Source of the DNA: an uncultured Caldilineales bacterium
Lineage (GTDB): Bacteria; Chloroflexota; Anaerolineae; JAAEKA01
Reading direction: 5' to 3'
Assembly (NCBI GenBank): GCA_937907455.1
Contig: CALESQ010000106.1
Location: 8,641 to 72,640 of the forward strand
DNA: 64,000 nucleotides
In this document: piece after piece, positions 50,248-59,577 of the stretch
How the letters are laid out: each line of letters begins with the position of its first letter
Numbering within the stretch: position 1 is the stretch's first letter
Program-made: the position numbers and the translations under genes
The notes under the pieces: generated by a model
What the model saw: only the letters and a program-made list of their open reading frames with translations
Database searches by the model: none
Told to the model about the DNA's origin: nothing

Positions 50248-52818
50248 ATGGCCAACAAACGCGCCCCTGTCAAAAAGAAAAAAGAACCTCAGATAAATCT
50301 TAGCACCTTCCGCCAGAGTGAAATCTGGGGGTCACTGTTGGTAGTGCTAGGCGTAATTACCCTGCTGGCCATGCTGTCCAGCAGCAAGGGTGCGCTCACC
50401 GGTTGGTGGATCAACCAACTGCAACGGCTGACAGGCAGTGCAGCGCCACTGCTGGCGTTGCTGCTGATCGGCCTGGGGCTGTGGGGGGTGCTGCGTCGCA
50501 TTGGTCGCCTGGCCTACGTGGCCTGGTATCGCCCGCTGGGCGCGCTGCTGCTCTTTCTGGTGGTGGTAGCCGCGCTGCACATGGATGGCTCCATCAGCGA
50601 TACCGAGGCCCTGGCCTGGGCGCACCAAGGGCGCGGCGGCGGGTTGATCGGCTATGGCCTCAGCGAGCTGCTGATCAAAAGTGTAGGCTATACCCTGGCC
50701 TGGCTGCTGTTGCTGGGGTTGGGGCTGGTAGCCGTGGCCCTGTTCATGGGGCCGGTGCTAATAGCTCTGGCTGGCCTGATCAGCATCTGGCTGCGCCAGC
50801 GCCGTGATGACCGCGATCTGGCCGATGGCTGGAGCGACAACGGCAGCGAAATTGCCGGCTGGCAGGCTCCTTTCTGGCAAAATTGGCTGGCACGGCTGCG
50901 CAGCCGCTGGCACAACGCCGAACCGCAGGCAGAAGAACCCACGTTGGTGATCGGCGGTCTGAACGGCAAGCCGCCGCGCGTCGTGCCTGAGCCGCCCGCG
51001 GCCACCGTGGAGCAAACCGCCGCCGGTCAATCGCGCGGCCCTGCACCCGGCTCTGCCGAATCACTGATCCCGCGTATCATCGGCACAGCCAACCGCACTT
51101 GGCGTCTGCCCGACATCAGCAGCATCCTGGAGGAAGCCGAAGAAGTCGAGATCAGCAACGACGACATCAAAGAGCGGGCGCGCATCATCGAACAAACCCT
51201 GGCCGATTTTGGCCTGCCCGTGCGCGTGGTCGAGGCCAACCCCGGCCCGGCGGTAACGCAGTTCGGCCTGCAACCCGGCTACCGCGAACGCCGCAAATCG
51301 CGCGATGAGATGCGCCGCGAGGCCGAAGATCTGCTGCAAAAGCGCGGTCGCCGCTCACCCTCAGAAGAGCAGATCAAAGAAACGATGGAGGAGATCAACA
51401 AATACGAACGGGTCAAAATCAAGGTATCCAAGATACAGTCGCTCACCAACGACCTGGCGCTGGCCCTGTCGGCATCACCGATTCGCATTGAAGCACCGGT
51501 GCCGGGCCGCCCGCTGGTAGGACTGGAAGTACCCAACACGCAAAAAGCCCTGGTTTCCCTGCGCGGCGTGCTGGAATCAGACACCTTCAAACAGATGAAC
51601 AGCGCCTTGCGCATCGGCCTGGGGCAAGACACCTCCGGCCAATCGGCGGTGGCTGATCTGGCGCGTATGCCGCACCTGCTGGTGGCCGGAGCCACCGGCT
51701 CCGGCAAATCGGTGTGCGTCAACTCGATTATTGCCACGCTGCTGCTGACACATACCCCAGACACCCTGCGCTTTTTGATGATTGACCCGAAAATGGTGGA
51801 GTTGATCACCTATAACGGCATTCCCCACCTGCTATCGCCGGTGGTGATCGAGGTCGAACAGGCGGTACCGCTACTGCGCTGGGCTGCCGCCGAGATGGAC
51901 CGACGCTACAAACTCTTTTCCAAAGAGGGCGCGCGCAACCTCGATGCCTACAACGAAAAGCTGGTCAAACGCAACGAAACCGCACTGCCCTTCATCATCC
52001 TGGTGATTGACGAGCTGGCCGACCTGATGATGGCCGCACCCGACGACGTAGAGCGCTATATTTGCCGTCTGGCGCAGATGTCACGCGCCACTGGCATTCA
52101 CCTGATCATTGCCACCCAGCGCCCCAGCGTAGATGTGGTGACGGGTCTCATCAAAGCCAATTTCCCTTCGCGCATTGCCTTCGCCGTGACCAGCCAGATT
52201 GACAGCCGCGTGATCCTCGATTCCCCCGGCGCCGAAGCCTTGCTGGGCCGCGGTGACATGCTTTTCATGCGGCCTGACAGCAGCAAGCTGGAGCGTTTGC
52301 AGGGCTGTTTTGTTTCCGATGCCGAGCTGGAAAAGCTGGTGCGCTACTGGAAGGGAGTGCGCATTACCGACGGCAGCACCGACACCACCCCTGCCGAGCC
52401 GATGACCATGGGATTGCCCCCCATGCCCGGCGCACGGCCCGAAGACCTGGTACAGGCTCCACTGTGGGAAGAGATGATCCAGCAGCAGCGCGAGGCGCAG
52501 AACCACGATGACCTGTATGATGATGCGGTGGCGGTGGTCCGTCAGGCTGAACGCGCCTCGGTGTCGCTGTTGCAGCGCCGCTTGCGCGTGGGCTACAGCC
52601 GCGCCGCCCGGCTGATTGATCTGATGGAAGCACGCGGGGTAGTGGGACCAGACCAAGGTGGCAGCCTGGGCCGCGAGGTGCTGGCCGAGGCCAAAGCCGG
52701 CGCCCGGCCACCAGCCAACGAGCCGCGCTGGGTAGCCGATGACAACAAGCCCGTGGGTCAGCCGCGCTGGGCCTCAGGCGACACGCCGCCCTGGGACGAC
52801 GAAGACGACGAGTTGTAG
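50248..52818 (+). CDS. ftsK: DNA translocase FtsK/SpoIIIE
   Basis: An 856-residue septal DNA pump. Four to five N-terminal transmembrane helices (about 30-185) anchor it. A linker leads to the alpha/beta motor: GPAVTQFGLQPG (alpha), then Walker A VAGATGSGKSVCVNSIIATL near residue 482, IDELADLMMAAPDD (Walker B) and ATQRPSVDVVTGLIKANFPS. The gamma winged helix is at about 760-825 (ASVSLLQRRLRVGYSRAARL). It moves chromosome ends through the closing septum. ATG 50248 gives MANKRAPVKKKKEPQ as a basic cytosolic start; 30 more codons are open upstream with no ribosome site. The C-terminus has an acidic tail. Confidence 0.95.
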   Translation: MANKRAPVKKKKEPQINLSTFRQSEIWGSLLVVLGVITLLAMLSSSKGALTGWWINQLQRLTGSAAPLLALLLIGLGLWGVLRRIGRLAYVAWYRPLGALLLFLVVVAALHMDGSISDTEALAWAHQGRGGGLIGYGLSELLIKSVGYTLAWLLLLGLGLVAVALFMGPVLIALAGLISIWLRQRRDDRDLADGWSDNGSEIAGWQAPFWQNWLARLRSRWHNAEPQAEEPTLVIGGLNGKPPRVVPEPPAATVEQTAAGQSRGPAPGSAESLIPRIIGTANRTWRLPDISSILEEAEEVEISNDDIKERARIIEQTLADFGLPVRVVEANPGPAVTQFGLQPGYRERRKSRDEMRREAEDLLQKRGRRSPSEEQIKETMEEINKYERVKIKVSKIQSLTNDLALALSASPIRIEAPVPGRPLVGLEVPNTQKALVSLRGVLESDTFKQMNSALRIGLGQDTSGQSAVADLARMPHLLVAGATGSGKSVCVNSIIATLLLTHTPDTLRFLMIDPKMVELITYNGIPHLLSPVVIEVEQAVPLLRWAAAEMDRRYKLFSKEGARNLDAYNEKLVKRNETALPFIILVIDELADLMMAAPDDVERYICRLAQMSRATGIHLIIATQRPSVDVVTGLIKANFPSRIAFAVTSQIDSRVILDSPGAEALLGRGDMLFMRPDSSKLERLQGCFVSDAELEKLVRYWKGVRITDGSTDTTPAEPMTMGLPPMPGARPEDLVQAPLWEEMIQQQREAQNHDDLYDDAVAVVRQAERASVSLLQRRLRVGYSRAARLIDLMEARGVVGPDQGGSLGREVLAEAKAGARPPANEPRWVADDNKPVGQPRWASGDTPPWDDEDDEL

Positions 52819-53136
52819 GCAAAAGGGTTAGCCATGTACCACGCAGCCAAGCAACCCATCATTAACGCTATAGCGAAAGCCAGTCAAAATCACAAGCTAA
52901 TTGATCGTCTTCCACAACCGATTATCTGCTGATCACACAAGATCGCGCTTTGAGCGCGCCAATCGGGTCACCGCTGGCTGACGAGCTTCCGCAATGGGCT
53001 GGAAAACACCCCGCCCATTGCCTCGCTGGGCATCGAACTGGCAACCGTCGCCCTGTACAACAAGATCGCATGGCCCGACGAAATCCTGGCGCGCGGCTGG
53101 CTGTGCGCAATCAAGCCCCCGCGGAGGCGTATCGGG
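52819..53136 (+). other. 318-bp gap between ftsK and cofE with a possible gene remnant
   Basis: No complete gene. Between about 52954 and 53127 the frame of cofE continues open with a protein-like translation (WLTSFRNGLENTPPIASLGI, then ELATVALYNKIAWPDEIL), but it has a stop upstream and no obvious start. It may be a decayed 3' end of a lost gene or an N-terminal extension of cofE. The left part (52819-52950) shows nothing recognisable. Confidence 0.35.
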
Positions 53137-53910
53137 TTGACTGACACACACATACACCGCATTGAACTCCTTGCCATCCCCGGCCTTCCCCTTGTGCAAC
53201 CCGGCGACGACCTGCCGGGTCTTCTTTTGACTGCGGCCAGGCAAGCCGGCATTGTATTTCACGATACCGACGTTATAGCCGTGGCGCAGAAGATCGTCAG
53301 CAAGGCCGAGAGGCGCCTGGTTTACCTGCCCAACGTGCTTCCCTCTGCGCGCGCCTGCGAGCTGGCCGCGGTCACCGGCAAGGATGCCCGCCTGGTGGAA
53401 CTGATTCTCAGCGAAGCATACGAGGTGCTGCGCGCCCGCCCCGGTCTGCTGGTGGTCGAGCATCGCCTGGGCTTCGTCTGCGCTAACGCGGGCGTGGATC
53501 AATCCAACGTGCGCGGCAGCGATGAATGGGCGTTGCTGCTGCCGGAAGATCCCGATGCCTCAGCGCGGCGGCTGCGTGCTGCCATCCATGCGGCCACCGG
53601 CGCGCAGCCCGCAGTGATCATTTGCGACAGTCATGGCCGCGCCTGGCGCTTCGGCACAGTCGGTATAGCCATCGGTGTGGCCGGCCTGCATCCCCTGGCC
53701 GATCTGCGCGGTCAGCCCGACCTGGCCGGACGCGTCCTGCAACACACCGAAGTGGGTGTGGCCGACGAACTGGCCGCGGCCGCGGGCTTAATGATGGGAC
53801 AGGCAGGCGAAGGCACGCCCGTGGTACTGGTGCGCGGCGCAGTCTGGCCGCGCGGCGACGGGCGGCTGGCCGAGATTCTGCGCCCGCGCGCCAACGATGC
53901 GTTTCGTTAA
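53137..53910 (+). CDS. cofE: Coenzyme F420-0:L-glutamate ligase CofE/FbiB
   Basis: A 257-residue CofE-family enzyme that adds glutamates to F420-0. DVIAVAQKIVSKAERRLVYL, LVVEHRLGFVCANAGVDQSN, AVIICDSHGRAWRFGTVGIA and TEVGVADELAAAAGLMMGQA follow the family order. VCANAGVDQSN is the GTP/metal-binding core. There is no C-terminal nitroreductase domain as found in actinobacterial FbiB. It starts at TTG with GGAGG 9 bases upstream. The partner cofD is at 35354, so the F420 genes are split. Confidence 0.93.
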   Translation: MTDTHIHRIELLAIPGLPLVQPGDDLPGLLLTAARQAGIVFHDTDVIAVAQKIVSKAERRLVYLPNVLPSARACELAAVTGKDARLVELILSEAYEVLRARPGLLVVEHRLGFVCANAGVDQSNVRGSDEWALLLPEDPDASARRLRAAIHAATGAQPAVIICDSHGRAWRFGTVGIAIGVAGLHPLADLRGQPDLAGRVLQHTEVGVADELAAAAGLMMGQAGEGTPVVLVRGAVWPRGDGRLAEILRPRANDAFR

Positions 53911-54080
53911 TGCGCTTATGTTCCGCAGTCTGTTCCTGAACATGTAGTACGAAGCTGGTTGATGAATGCCGCCACAACCGACCAGCGGCCCACTGCCTGA
54001 CAGCAGTAATTAACCCGTTTCTGTTCAGCCCCGCTGCGTAGATTCTCATTCTTATCTCTTTTCTGGAAAGTATCCTCACC

Positions 54081-54818
54081 ATGTCTATCAGTCTTTGGCT
54101 TTCGCTCGCCACCGCCTTCGTGACCGCCATCTTCGCCTTCCTTGTTCTCAACGATTACCGCAGCAAGCGCCGCCCGCATTTGCTGGCCTGGAGCATTGGC
54201 CTGGCCCTGTACAGTGCGGGCGCACTGGCGCAGGCGCTGCTTTTCACCGACTTCGCCCCCTTCCTGTTCAAACTCTGGTATTGGGCAGGAGCCGTCGTCG
54301 TCGCCACCTGGCTGGGTCAGGGCACGCTTTTCCTGCTGGCACGCCACAGCCGCTGGGCCTGGCTCAGCTTTTGGACCGTCCTCGTACTGAGCTTGCTCAG
54401 CCTGCCCTTGGTCTTTGGTGCCGGCCTGAACGTCGCAGCCTATCAGCCGGGCGTTGACCTGACCGAGCAATTTCAGGCCATTTTCACCGCCACCGGGCTG
54501 AAAAAAACGCTGCGGGTCGTGCTGGTCATCGTGATGAACACCTACGGCACGCTGTTGCTGGTTGGCGGCGCGGTCTATTCCGCCTGGATCGTGTGGCCCA
54601 AGCACCTGCCGACACATTGGCTGTGGAGTAATCTGCTGATCGCTGCGGGCGGACTGTTGCCTGCGATGGGCGGCTTCCTGATCCTGCTCGGCAGTCCTAC
54701 CTTCAAATACATCGGCCAGTTCCTCGGCGGTATTTTATTGTTCAGCGGCTTTTTGTTGGCCAGCCAGAGCAGCAGCCACCCCCTGAGGCAGCCAGCCACC
54801 GCTGGCAAACGGATTTAA
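54081..54818 (+). CDS. Uncharacterised membrane protein with about seven helices
   Basis: A 245-residue integral membrane protein. Hydrophobic segments lie near residues 4-24, 36-55, 62-84, 92-115, 150-170, 180-205 and 210-232. One loop has DYRSKRRPH after helix 1, indicating a cytosolic side. I recognise no domain. It ends 2 bases before an ABC exporter, so it may be co-transcribed and be an accessory or immunity-like membrane protein; that is inference. GGAAAG lies upstream of the ATG. Confidence 0.7.
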   Translation: MSISLWLSLATAFVTAIFAFLVLNDYRSKRRPHLLAWSIGLALYSAGALAQALLFTDFAPFLFKLWYWAGAVVVATWLGQGTLFLLARHSRWAWLSFWTVLVLSLLSLPLVFGAGLNVAAYQPGVDLTEQFQAIFTATGLKKTLRVVLVIVMNTYGTLLLVGGAVYSAWIVWPKHLPTHWLWSNLLIAAGGLLPAMGGFLILLGSPTFKYIGQFLGGILLFSGFLLASQSSSHPLRQPATAGKRI

Positions 54819-54820
54819 CT

Positions 54821-56689
54821 ATGACTGCTGGCAAGCCTACCCCGCCTCGCCGGAGCAATTCGCTGCTGAATCGCCTCGCCAATGAGGTGAAAGAATTCTG
54901 GGAAGCGTTGCGCAATACGCCGCAAGCCTTCCGCCTGGTATGGGCCTCAAGCCGCCGCGCGGCTATGCTGGGCGTTGCCCTGACCCTGATCGCTGCGCTG
55001 TTGCCTGCCGCCCAGGCCTGGGCGGGCAAGCTGATCGTAGACGCGGTGGTGAACGCCGCAGCGCTGGGCATGGAACCAATGGTTGGGCTGCGCAGCGTGC
55101 TGCCTTTCCTGCTGCTCGAGTTTGGCCTGCTGCTCGCCAGCTCGATCACCAGCCAGGTGCGCAGCCTGTCTGACCGCACCCTGCAATCACAGCTCACCAA
55201 CCACGTCAACAGCCTGATCATCGAAAAAGCGATCAGCCTCGATCTGCGCTTCTTCGAAGACCCGATCTTCTACGACACGCTGCAAAACGCGCGGCGGCAG
55301 GCTGATACCAGTGCGCTGAACATCGTCAACGCCACGCTGCAAATGCTGCAACAAAGCATCACCCTGATCTCGCTGGTGTTGCTGCTGCTGCGTTTCAGCC
55401 CCTGGCTGGCCGTATTGGTCTTCGTTGCCGCCATCCCTTCCTTCTTGTCGCAGTCGCAGTACGCCGAGCGCGCCTTTCGCGCCGTGTCGCGCCGCGCGCC
55501 CGAAGCGCGCCTGCTCAATTATCTGGAAATGCTGCTAACCGGCAACGACACCGTCAAGGAAATCAAGCTATTCGGCCTGGGCAAACCGCTGCTGAGCCGC
55601 TATCAAGAGCTGTTCACCCGCTTTTATCAGGAAGATTTGGCGATTGCCCGCCAGCGCACCATCGCCGCGCTGGCCTGGGGCCTGCTGTCGAACCTGGCTT
55701 ACTACGGCAGCTATGCCTGGATTGTGCTGCGCGCCGTGGCTCAAAGCATCACCCTGGGCGATATGACCATGTTTCTGAGCCTGTTTCGCCAGTCGCAAAG
55801 CTCGATCCGGGCACTGTTGGATAGCCTGAACCGGCTGTATGAAAGCAATCTGTTCCTGGACAACCTGATGACCTATCTGGCGCTGCAACCACAGTTGTTG
55901 TCGCCGGAAGATGGCCTGCCTGCGCCCGCGCCCTTGCGCCAGGGTATCGAGTTTCGCAACGTCTCGTTCCGCTATCCCGGCTCCGAAAACGATGTGCTGC
56001 GCAGCATCAATCTGCACATTGCGCCCGGCGAACGGATTGCCCTGGTGGGCCTTAACGGCGCCGGCAAAACCACGCTGATCAAGCTGTTGACCCGTCTCTA
56101 CGACCCCACCGAGGGCGAAATTTTGTTGGACGGCGTAGATTTGCGCCGCTACGATCTCGCCAGTCTCCATCAGCGCTTTGGCGTGATTTTCCAGGATTTT
56201 GTGCGCTATCAGTTCACCGTGCGTGAGAACATTGGCTTCGGCCAGGCAGACCAGGCAGAAAACCAGGCGCGTATCGAAGAGGCGGCAGCCCGCGGTGGCG
56301 CGGAGGCCGTGATTGCTGCGCTGCCCCACGGCTATGACACTGTGTTGGGGCGACGGTGGGAGCGCGGTCAGGAGCTTTCCGGCGGCCAATGGCAGAAAAT
56401 CGCTTTGGCCCGCGCCTTTATGCGCCAAGCCGAAGTGCTGGTGCTGGATGAACCAACCTCCGCACTGGATGCAGAAGCCGAATATGAAGTGTTCCGCCGC
56501 TTCGGGGAGCTGATCGGTGACCGTGCCGCGGTGCTGATCTCGCACCGTTTTTCCACTGTCCGCATGGCCGATCGTATTGTGGTGCTGTCGGCGGGCCGCA
56601 TCGTCGAACTTGGCAGCCATGCCGAGCTGATGGCGCTCAACGGCGGCTATGCCCGCCTGTTCAACCTGCAAGCCGAGGGCTATCGGTAG
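54821..56689 (+). CDS. ABC transporter, fused permease and ATP-binding subunit (MsbA/exporter type)
   Basis: A 622-residue half-transporter. Residues about 35-335 contain the six-helix exporter domain (ALTLIAALLPAAQAWAGKLI near the start). The ATPase domain begins near 370: Walker A LVGLNGAGKTTLIKLLTRLY near residue 411, Q-loop GVIFQDFVRYQFTV, signature ELSGGQWQKIALARAF and Walker B VLVLDEPTSALDAEAEYEVF. It works as a dimer to export a lipid, peptide or drug. It is preceded by a membrane protein gene and followed by a long hairpin. Confidence 0.92.
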   Translation: MTAGKPTPPRRSNSLLNRLANEVKEFWEALRNTPQAFRLVWASSRRAAMLGVALTLIAALLPAAQAWAGKLIVDAVVNAAALGMEPMVGLRSVLPFLLLEFGLLLASSITSQVRSLSDRTLQSQLTNHVNSLIIEKAISLDLRFFEDPIFYDTLQNARRQADTSALNIVNATLQMLQQSITLISLVLLLLRFSPWLAVLVFVAAIPSFLSQSQYAERAFRAVSRRAPEARLLNYLEMLLTGNDTVKEIKLFGLGKPLLSRYQELFTRFYQEDLAIARQRTIAALAWGLLSNLAYYGSYAWIVLRAVAQSITLGDMTMFLSLFRQSQSSIRALLDSLNRLYESNLFLDNLMTYLALQPQLLSPEDGLPAPAPLRQGIEFRNVSFRYPGSENDVLRSINLHIAPGERIALVGLNGAGKTTLIKLLTRLYDPTEGEILLDGVDLRRYDLASLHQRFGVIFQDFVRYQFTVRENIGFGQADQAENQARIEEAAARGGAEAVIAALPHGYDTVLGRRWERGQELSGGQWQKIALARAFMRQAEVLVLDEPTSALDAEAEYEVFRRFGELIGDRAAVLISHRFSTVRMADRIVVLSAGRIVELGSHAELMALNGGYARLFNLQAEGYR

Positions 56690-56713
56690 GGAGAAATCTG
56701 CTGTACCATTGCA

Positions 56714-56752
56714 AAGCGGCATGGATGAGCGATTTGCTCATCCATGCCGCTT
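56714..56752 (+). terminator. Long stem-loop after the ABC transporter gene
   Basis: A perfect 17-bp stem, AAGCGGCATGGATGAGC (56714-56730) with GCTCATCCATGCCGCTT (56736-56752), has a 5-nt loop. The T-tract is poor (TTGTTGT), but the stem strength suggests termination, perhaps bidirectional toward the convergent gene. Confidence 0.75.
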
Positions 56753-56816
56753 GTTGTCGGGCTATCGCGTCAACCGGTGGCAGCAAGGCCGCCGGTCACA
56801 GGCCAAACGGCCCGCG

Positions 56817-58700
56817 CTAGTTATAGCAGGCGTCGCCGATGATGCAGTTCCAGTGGGCGGCCTCAAGCTGAATGTCGTTGATGTCTATGGCGCCATCAGC
56901 GTTCAGATCATATTCCATGCTGTAGCAAGCGTCGCCGGTAGCACATAACCACGAACCAACCGGCATCAGCAAATCAGTCAACTCCACCATGTAGTTGCAG
57001 TCAAAATCGTATAGCGAGCAAAACTCAGGGCCATAGGGCACAAACATCGGCCCGGCATAGCAAGGCCAATTGGCTGCGGCGCTGTCGGTCCAACAGTACT
57101 GCTGGGTGCTGTAGCCATTGTTTACCGCCCAGGTGGTGATGGTGGCGCTGGCCGGCACATACCACATCACCAGATCCTGACTGGTGGTCGCTTCGCCGTC
57201 TACCCAATAGTGCGGCCCCTGGCGATGATCGGTGTTGCAGCAACCCGTATCCGACAGCGCGCCGGTATCGCCATCCCCTTCACTGGCGCGGTGCAGCGTC
57301 AGATAGGTGTAGGCATTGTCACCCGTGCCGTTGTCGTTGAATTGGCCTACACCAGGCGCAATGAAATAGCCCATGCCGGAACTATCTTCAATGCGATAGC
57401 GGAAATTGCCCGGTGCATAGGGCGCAGCTTGCAGCCAATAGCCTTCTGTGGCCTGGTTGGCCCATTGAACTCCATCCCACACGGCGAAAGTATCGTTGTT
57501 TGCGCCGGCTACTGCCAGGTCCAGCATCATCACCGGGCGATAGGTAGCTTCGCTGAGTTGGCTATTGCCGCAGCCCTTGCCAAAGGATCCTGCCTTGACG
57601 CGGAAGCGTCCGTCAGTGTAGAACTCGAAGTGCTGTTGATAGCGATAGTTGCAGGCCGCAGTCCAGTTACTCATGCGGAAGTCCTGCACTACCTCGAAGC
57701 CAACCACGACGTTGACTGCATCATACAGATCGCGCACCACCGTATTGCCAGAGTTATAGATGGGGAAGCCGCCCCCTGCGCCGCCGCCGCAGCCGGTGTA
57801 GTCACGGTAGCCGCTGCCGCTGGGGTAGCGTGCGTGCCATTCCATCAGCTTCATGCGGGTGGCTACAGGCTGCGCCTCACCGTTCAGCGTCCAGGTGACG
57901 TCGGTGACTTCCAGCGCATCGGTGGGGGTGGTGCGATAGTTCAACGTCCAGCCGTTGCGCGCCACCGATTTGGTGACACCGCAGTCTTCCGGCGCGATCT
58001 CCGGCGCGGGGTTGAGCTGATTGCTGCGCAGATCAAAGGGCTTATCTTCCCACCACAGCTTTTCGATGCGTTCCTGGTGCAGGTCAGCCAGCACCCACAC
58101 CGCACCGCTGTCAGTCATAAAGGTAGCACCGGCGCACAGGTAGCCACCCACGCAGCGCGTGGCTACGTTGTTGGCATCCATCATGCGCGTTTGCTCCAAC
58201 GTGGGGCGATAGCCCAGCGCCGCCACCACCGCGGGATCATTGGCGATAATCTCGTAGGCACGCTGGTAGAGTGCCGGTGTAATCAACGGATGCGACTGCG
58301 GCAGCAGCCAGGAAGATAACACCTTGCCCGCGTCCACATCTACCACGGCGCTTATTGTGGCGAGCTGATCAAAAGCGAAGATATCTACCTTGTAGCAGGC
58401 ATCTGCGGCACAGCTTTCAAAGCCGGGGGCAAACGGATCGCGGAAAGGCAGAATAGTGAAGACTTCGGCACGGCCGCCTGCCGCGTAGCGCTGCACCGGT
58501 GCATCGGCCAACGCCAATTGCTGGGCACGCAACTCTACGGGTGAAAGGATGCGGGCGGCCTCCGCGGCGCTAAGGGGCTTGATAGGGCCACTGTCAGCCT
58601 GCACCCGCGTGCCGATAAAGCCAGGCGAGATGGACAGAACCAGGGCCAATACAATCCCAACAATAAAAGCATGGCGTAAGCCGGAACGCTTTTCCTCCAT
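56817..58700 (-). CDS. Secreted copper-amine-oxidase-like protein with dockerin-type C-terminus, probably inactive
   Basis: A 627-residue exported protein. Residues 1-35 form a signal peptide. The body resembles copper amine oxidases: TAACNYRYQQHFEFYTDGRF (near 347-366) aligns with the TxGNYDY motif where the tyrosine becomes topaquinone, and VMMLDLAVAGANND with RLDMAVDGxxN. The HxH copper ligands that should precede it are missing (YRP instead), and the D after NY is R, so enzymatic activity is doubtful. The C-terminus has two calcium-loop repeats (DLNADGAIDINDIQ) like type I dockerin. ATG 58700 has AGGAG 8 bases upstream; a TTG further up is also open. Confidence 0.7.
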   Translation of the reverse strand: MEEKRSGLRHAFIVGIVLALVLSISPGFIGTRVQADSGPIKPLSAAEAARILSPVELRAQQLALADAPVQRYAAGGRAEVFTILPFRDPFAPGFESCAADACYKVDIFAFDQLATISAVVDVDAGKVLSSWLLPQSHPLITPALYQRAYEIIANDPAVVAALGYRPTLEQTRMMDANNVATRCVGGYLCAGATFMTDSGAVWVLADLHQERIEKLWWEDKPFDLRSNQLNPAPEIAPEDCGVTKSVARNGWTLNYRTTPTDALEVTDVTWTLNGEAQPVATRMKLMEWHARYPSGSGYRDYTGCGGGAGGGFPIYNSGNTVVRDLYDAVNVVVGFEVVQDFRMSNWTAACNYRYQQHFEFYTDGRFRVKAGSFGKGCGNSQLSEATYRPVMMLDLAVAGANNDTFAVWDGVQWANQATEGYWLQAAPYAPGNFRYRIEDSSGMGYFIAPGVGQFNDNGTGDNAYTYLTLHRASEGDGDTGALSDTGCCNTDHRQGPHYWVDGEATTSQDLVMWYVPASATITTWAVNNGYSTQQYCWTDSAAANWPCYAGPMFVPYGPEFCSLYDFDCNYMVELTDLLMPVGSWLCATGDACYSMEYDLNADGAIDINDIQLEAAHWNCIIGDACYN

Positions 58701-58756
58701 GGCAGGTACTCCTTTGAACAAGGTCAATTTCAAGGGTCAGGCGGTTTGTGAGGCAG

Positions 58757-58785
58757 AGTGTAGCCTATAACCAAACCTATGTCAA
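58757..58785 (-). promoter_or_regulatory. Promoter of the amine-oxidase-like gene
   Basis: On the minus strand a perfect TTGACA (58785-58780), a 17-bp spacer and TACACT (58762-58757), about 57 bases before ATG 58700. The -35 overlaps the end of the TspO-like gene. Confidence 0.8.
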
Positions 58786-59555
58786 GTAGCCTGAGAGGCA
58801 GCACGCCGCGTCAGCCCGGCCAGAGTGATCATCACCAGCGCCAGGCTGTAGCCTGCGGCTACCCAGGCGGCTGCTGCTACCTGCGCATTGCCCATCTGCT
58901 TGATGCCGATACCGGCAAACGCCCAGGCGAACACCGCGGGAAACACCCAGTCATCACGCGTCAACGTCACCGCGGTGGCAATAACCAGCGCCACCGCCAA
59001 CACAATCATCAGCCAGCGTTCGGCGGCAATGCCCGAACCGTTCCAGCCGAGATAGTCCAACAACACAGTGGCATTGGCAATGGTAGCCACGGTGGCCCAT
59101 CCCAGATAAAGGCTGAAAGGTACATCCACTGTCCAGCGCTCCAGCAAGGGCGGGCTGGAGCGCCCAATGCGCAGCCGCAGATAGATGCCCATTAGACACA
59201 ACAGCAGCAGCACGGTCATCAGCAGGGTCAGCGGAAACATCAAATAATGCCACGACACAATCCACGCTGCATTAGCCACACAACTGAGCATAAAAAGCAG
59301 GCCGGTGCTGCGTAGGCGCGGATTGTAGCGCTGCCTGCTGCCGGCCTGATAGACAGCATAGCCCAGCAGGCCCAGGTAGATCACGCCCCAGATGGCAAAT
59401 ACATAGCCGGCGGGAGTGAAATAAACCTTAAAGCGATCGGAAATTGCTTCGGTACGTAAGCCATTCAGCGGTAACGCATTGGCCAACACGTTGACCACCA
59501 GCATCACCGCTAGAGCGGCTAGTGCCAAAACCTGACGTAAGGTATCCTTGTTCAT
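58782..59555 (-). CDS. TspO/MBR-family tryptophan-rich membrane protein
   Basis: A 257-residue membrane protein with seven to eight helices. The TspO core is visible in TPAGYVFAIWGVIYLGLLGY (near residues 47-66), NAAWIVSWHY near 95, and VPFSLYLGWATVATIANATV near 145. It is longer than TspO (about 160 residues), with extra C-terminal helices, like the long bacterial TspO/MBR members. TspO proteins bind porphyrins and steroids and affect stress responses; the ligand here is unknown. It follows the SDR gene by 22 bases and is probably in the same operon. Confidence 0.8.
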   Translation of the reverse strand: MNKDTLRQVLALAALAVMLVVNVLANALPLNGLRTEAISDRFKVYFTPAGYVFAIWGVIYLGLLGYAVYQAGSRQRYNPRLRSTGLLFMLSCVANAAWIVSWHYLMFPLTLLMTVLLLLCLMGIYLRLRIGRSSPPLLERWTVDVPFSLYLGWATVATIANATVLLDYLGWNGSGIAAERWLMIVLAVALVIATAVTLTRDDWVFPAVFAWAFAGIGIKQMGNAQVAAAAWVAAGYSLALVMITLAGLTRRAASQAT

Positions 59556-59577
59556 CGGGTTTCTCCGTAAATGCTTG

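Noticed and set aside
57210..58319. 369-codon plus-strand ORF opposite the amine-oxidase-like gene
   Set aside because: The minus-strand gene has promoter, ribosome site, signal peptide and domain similarity; this frame has none.
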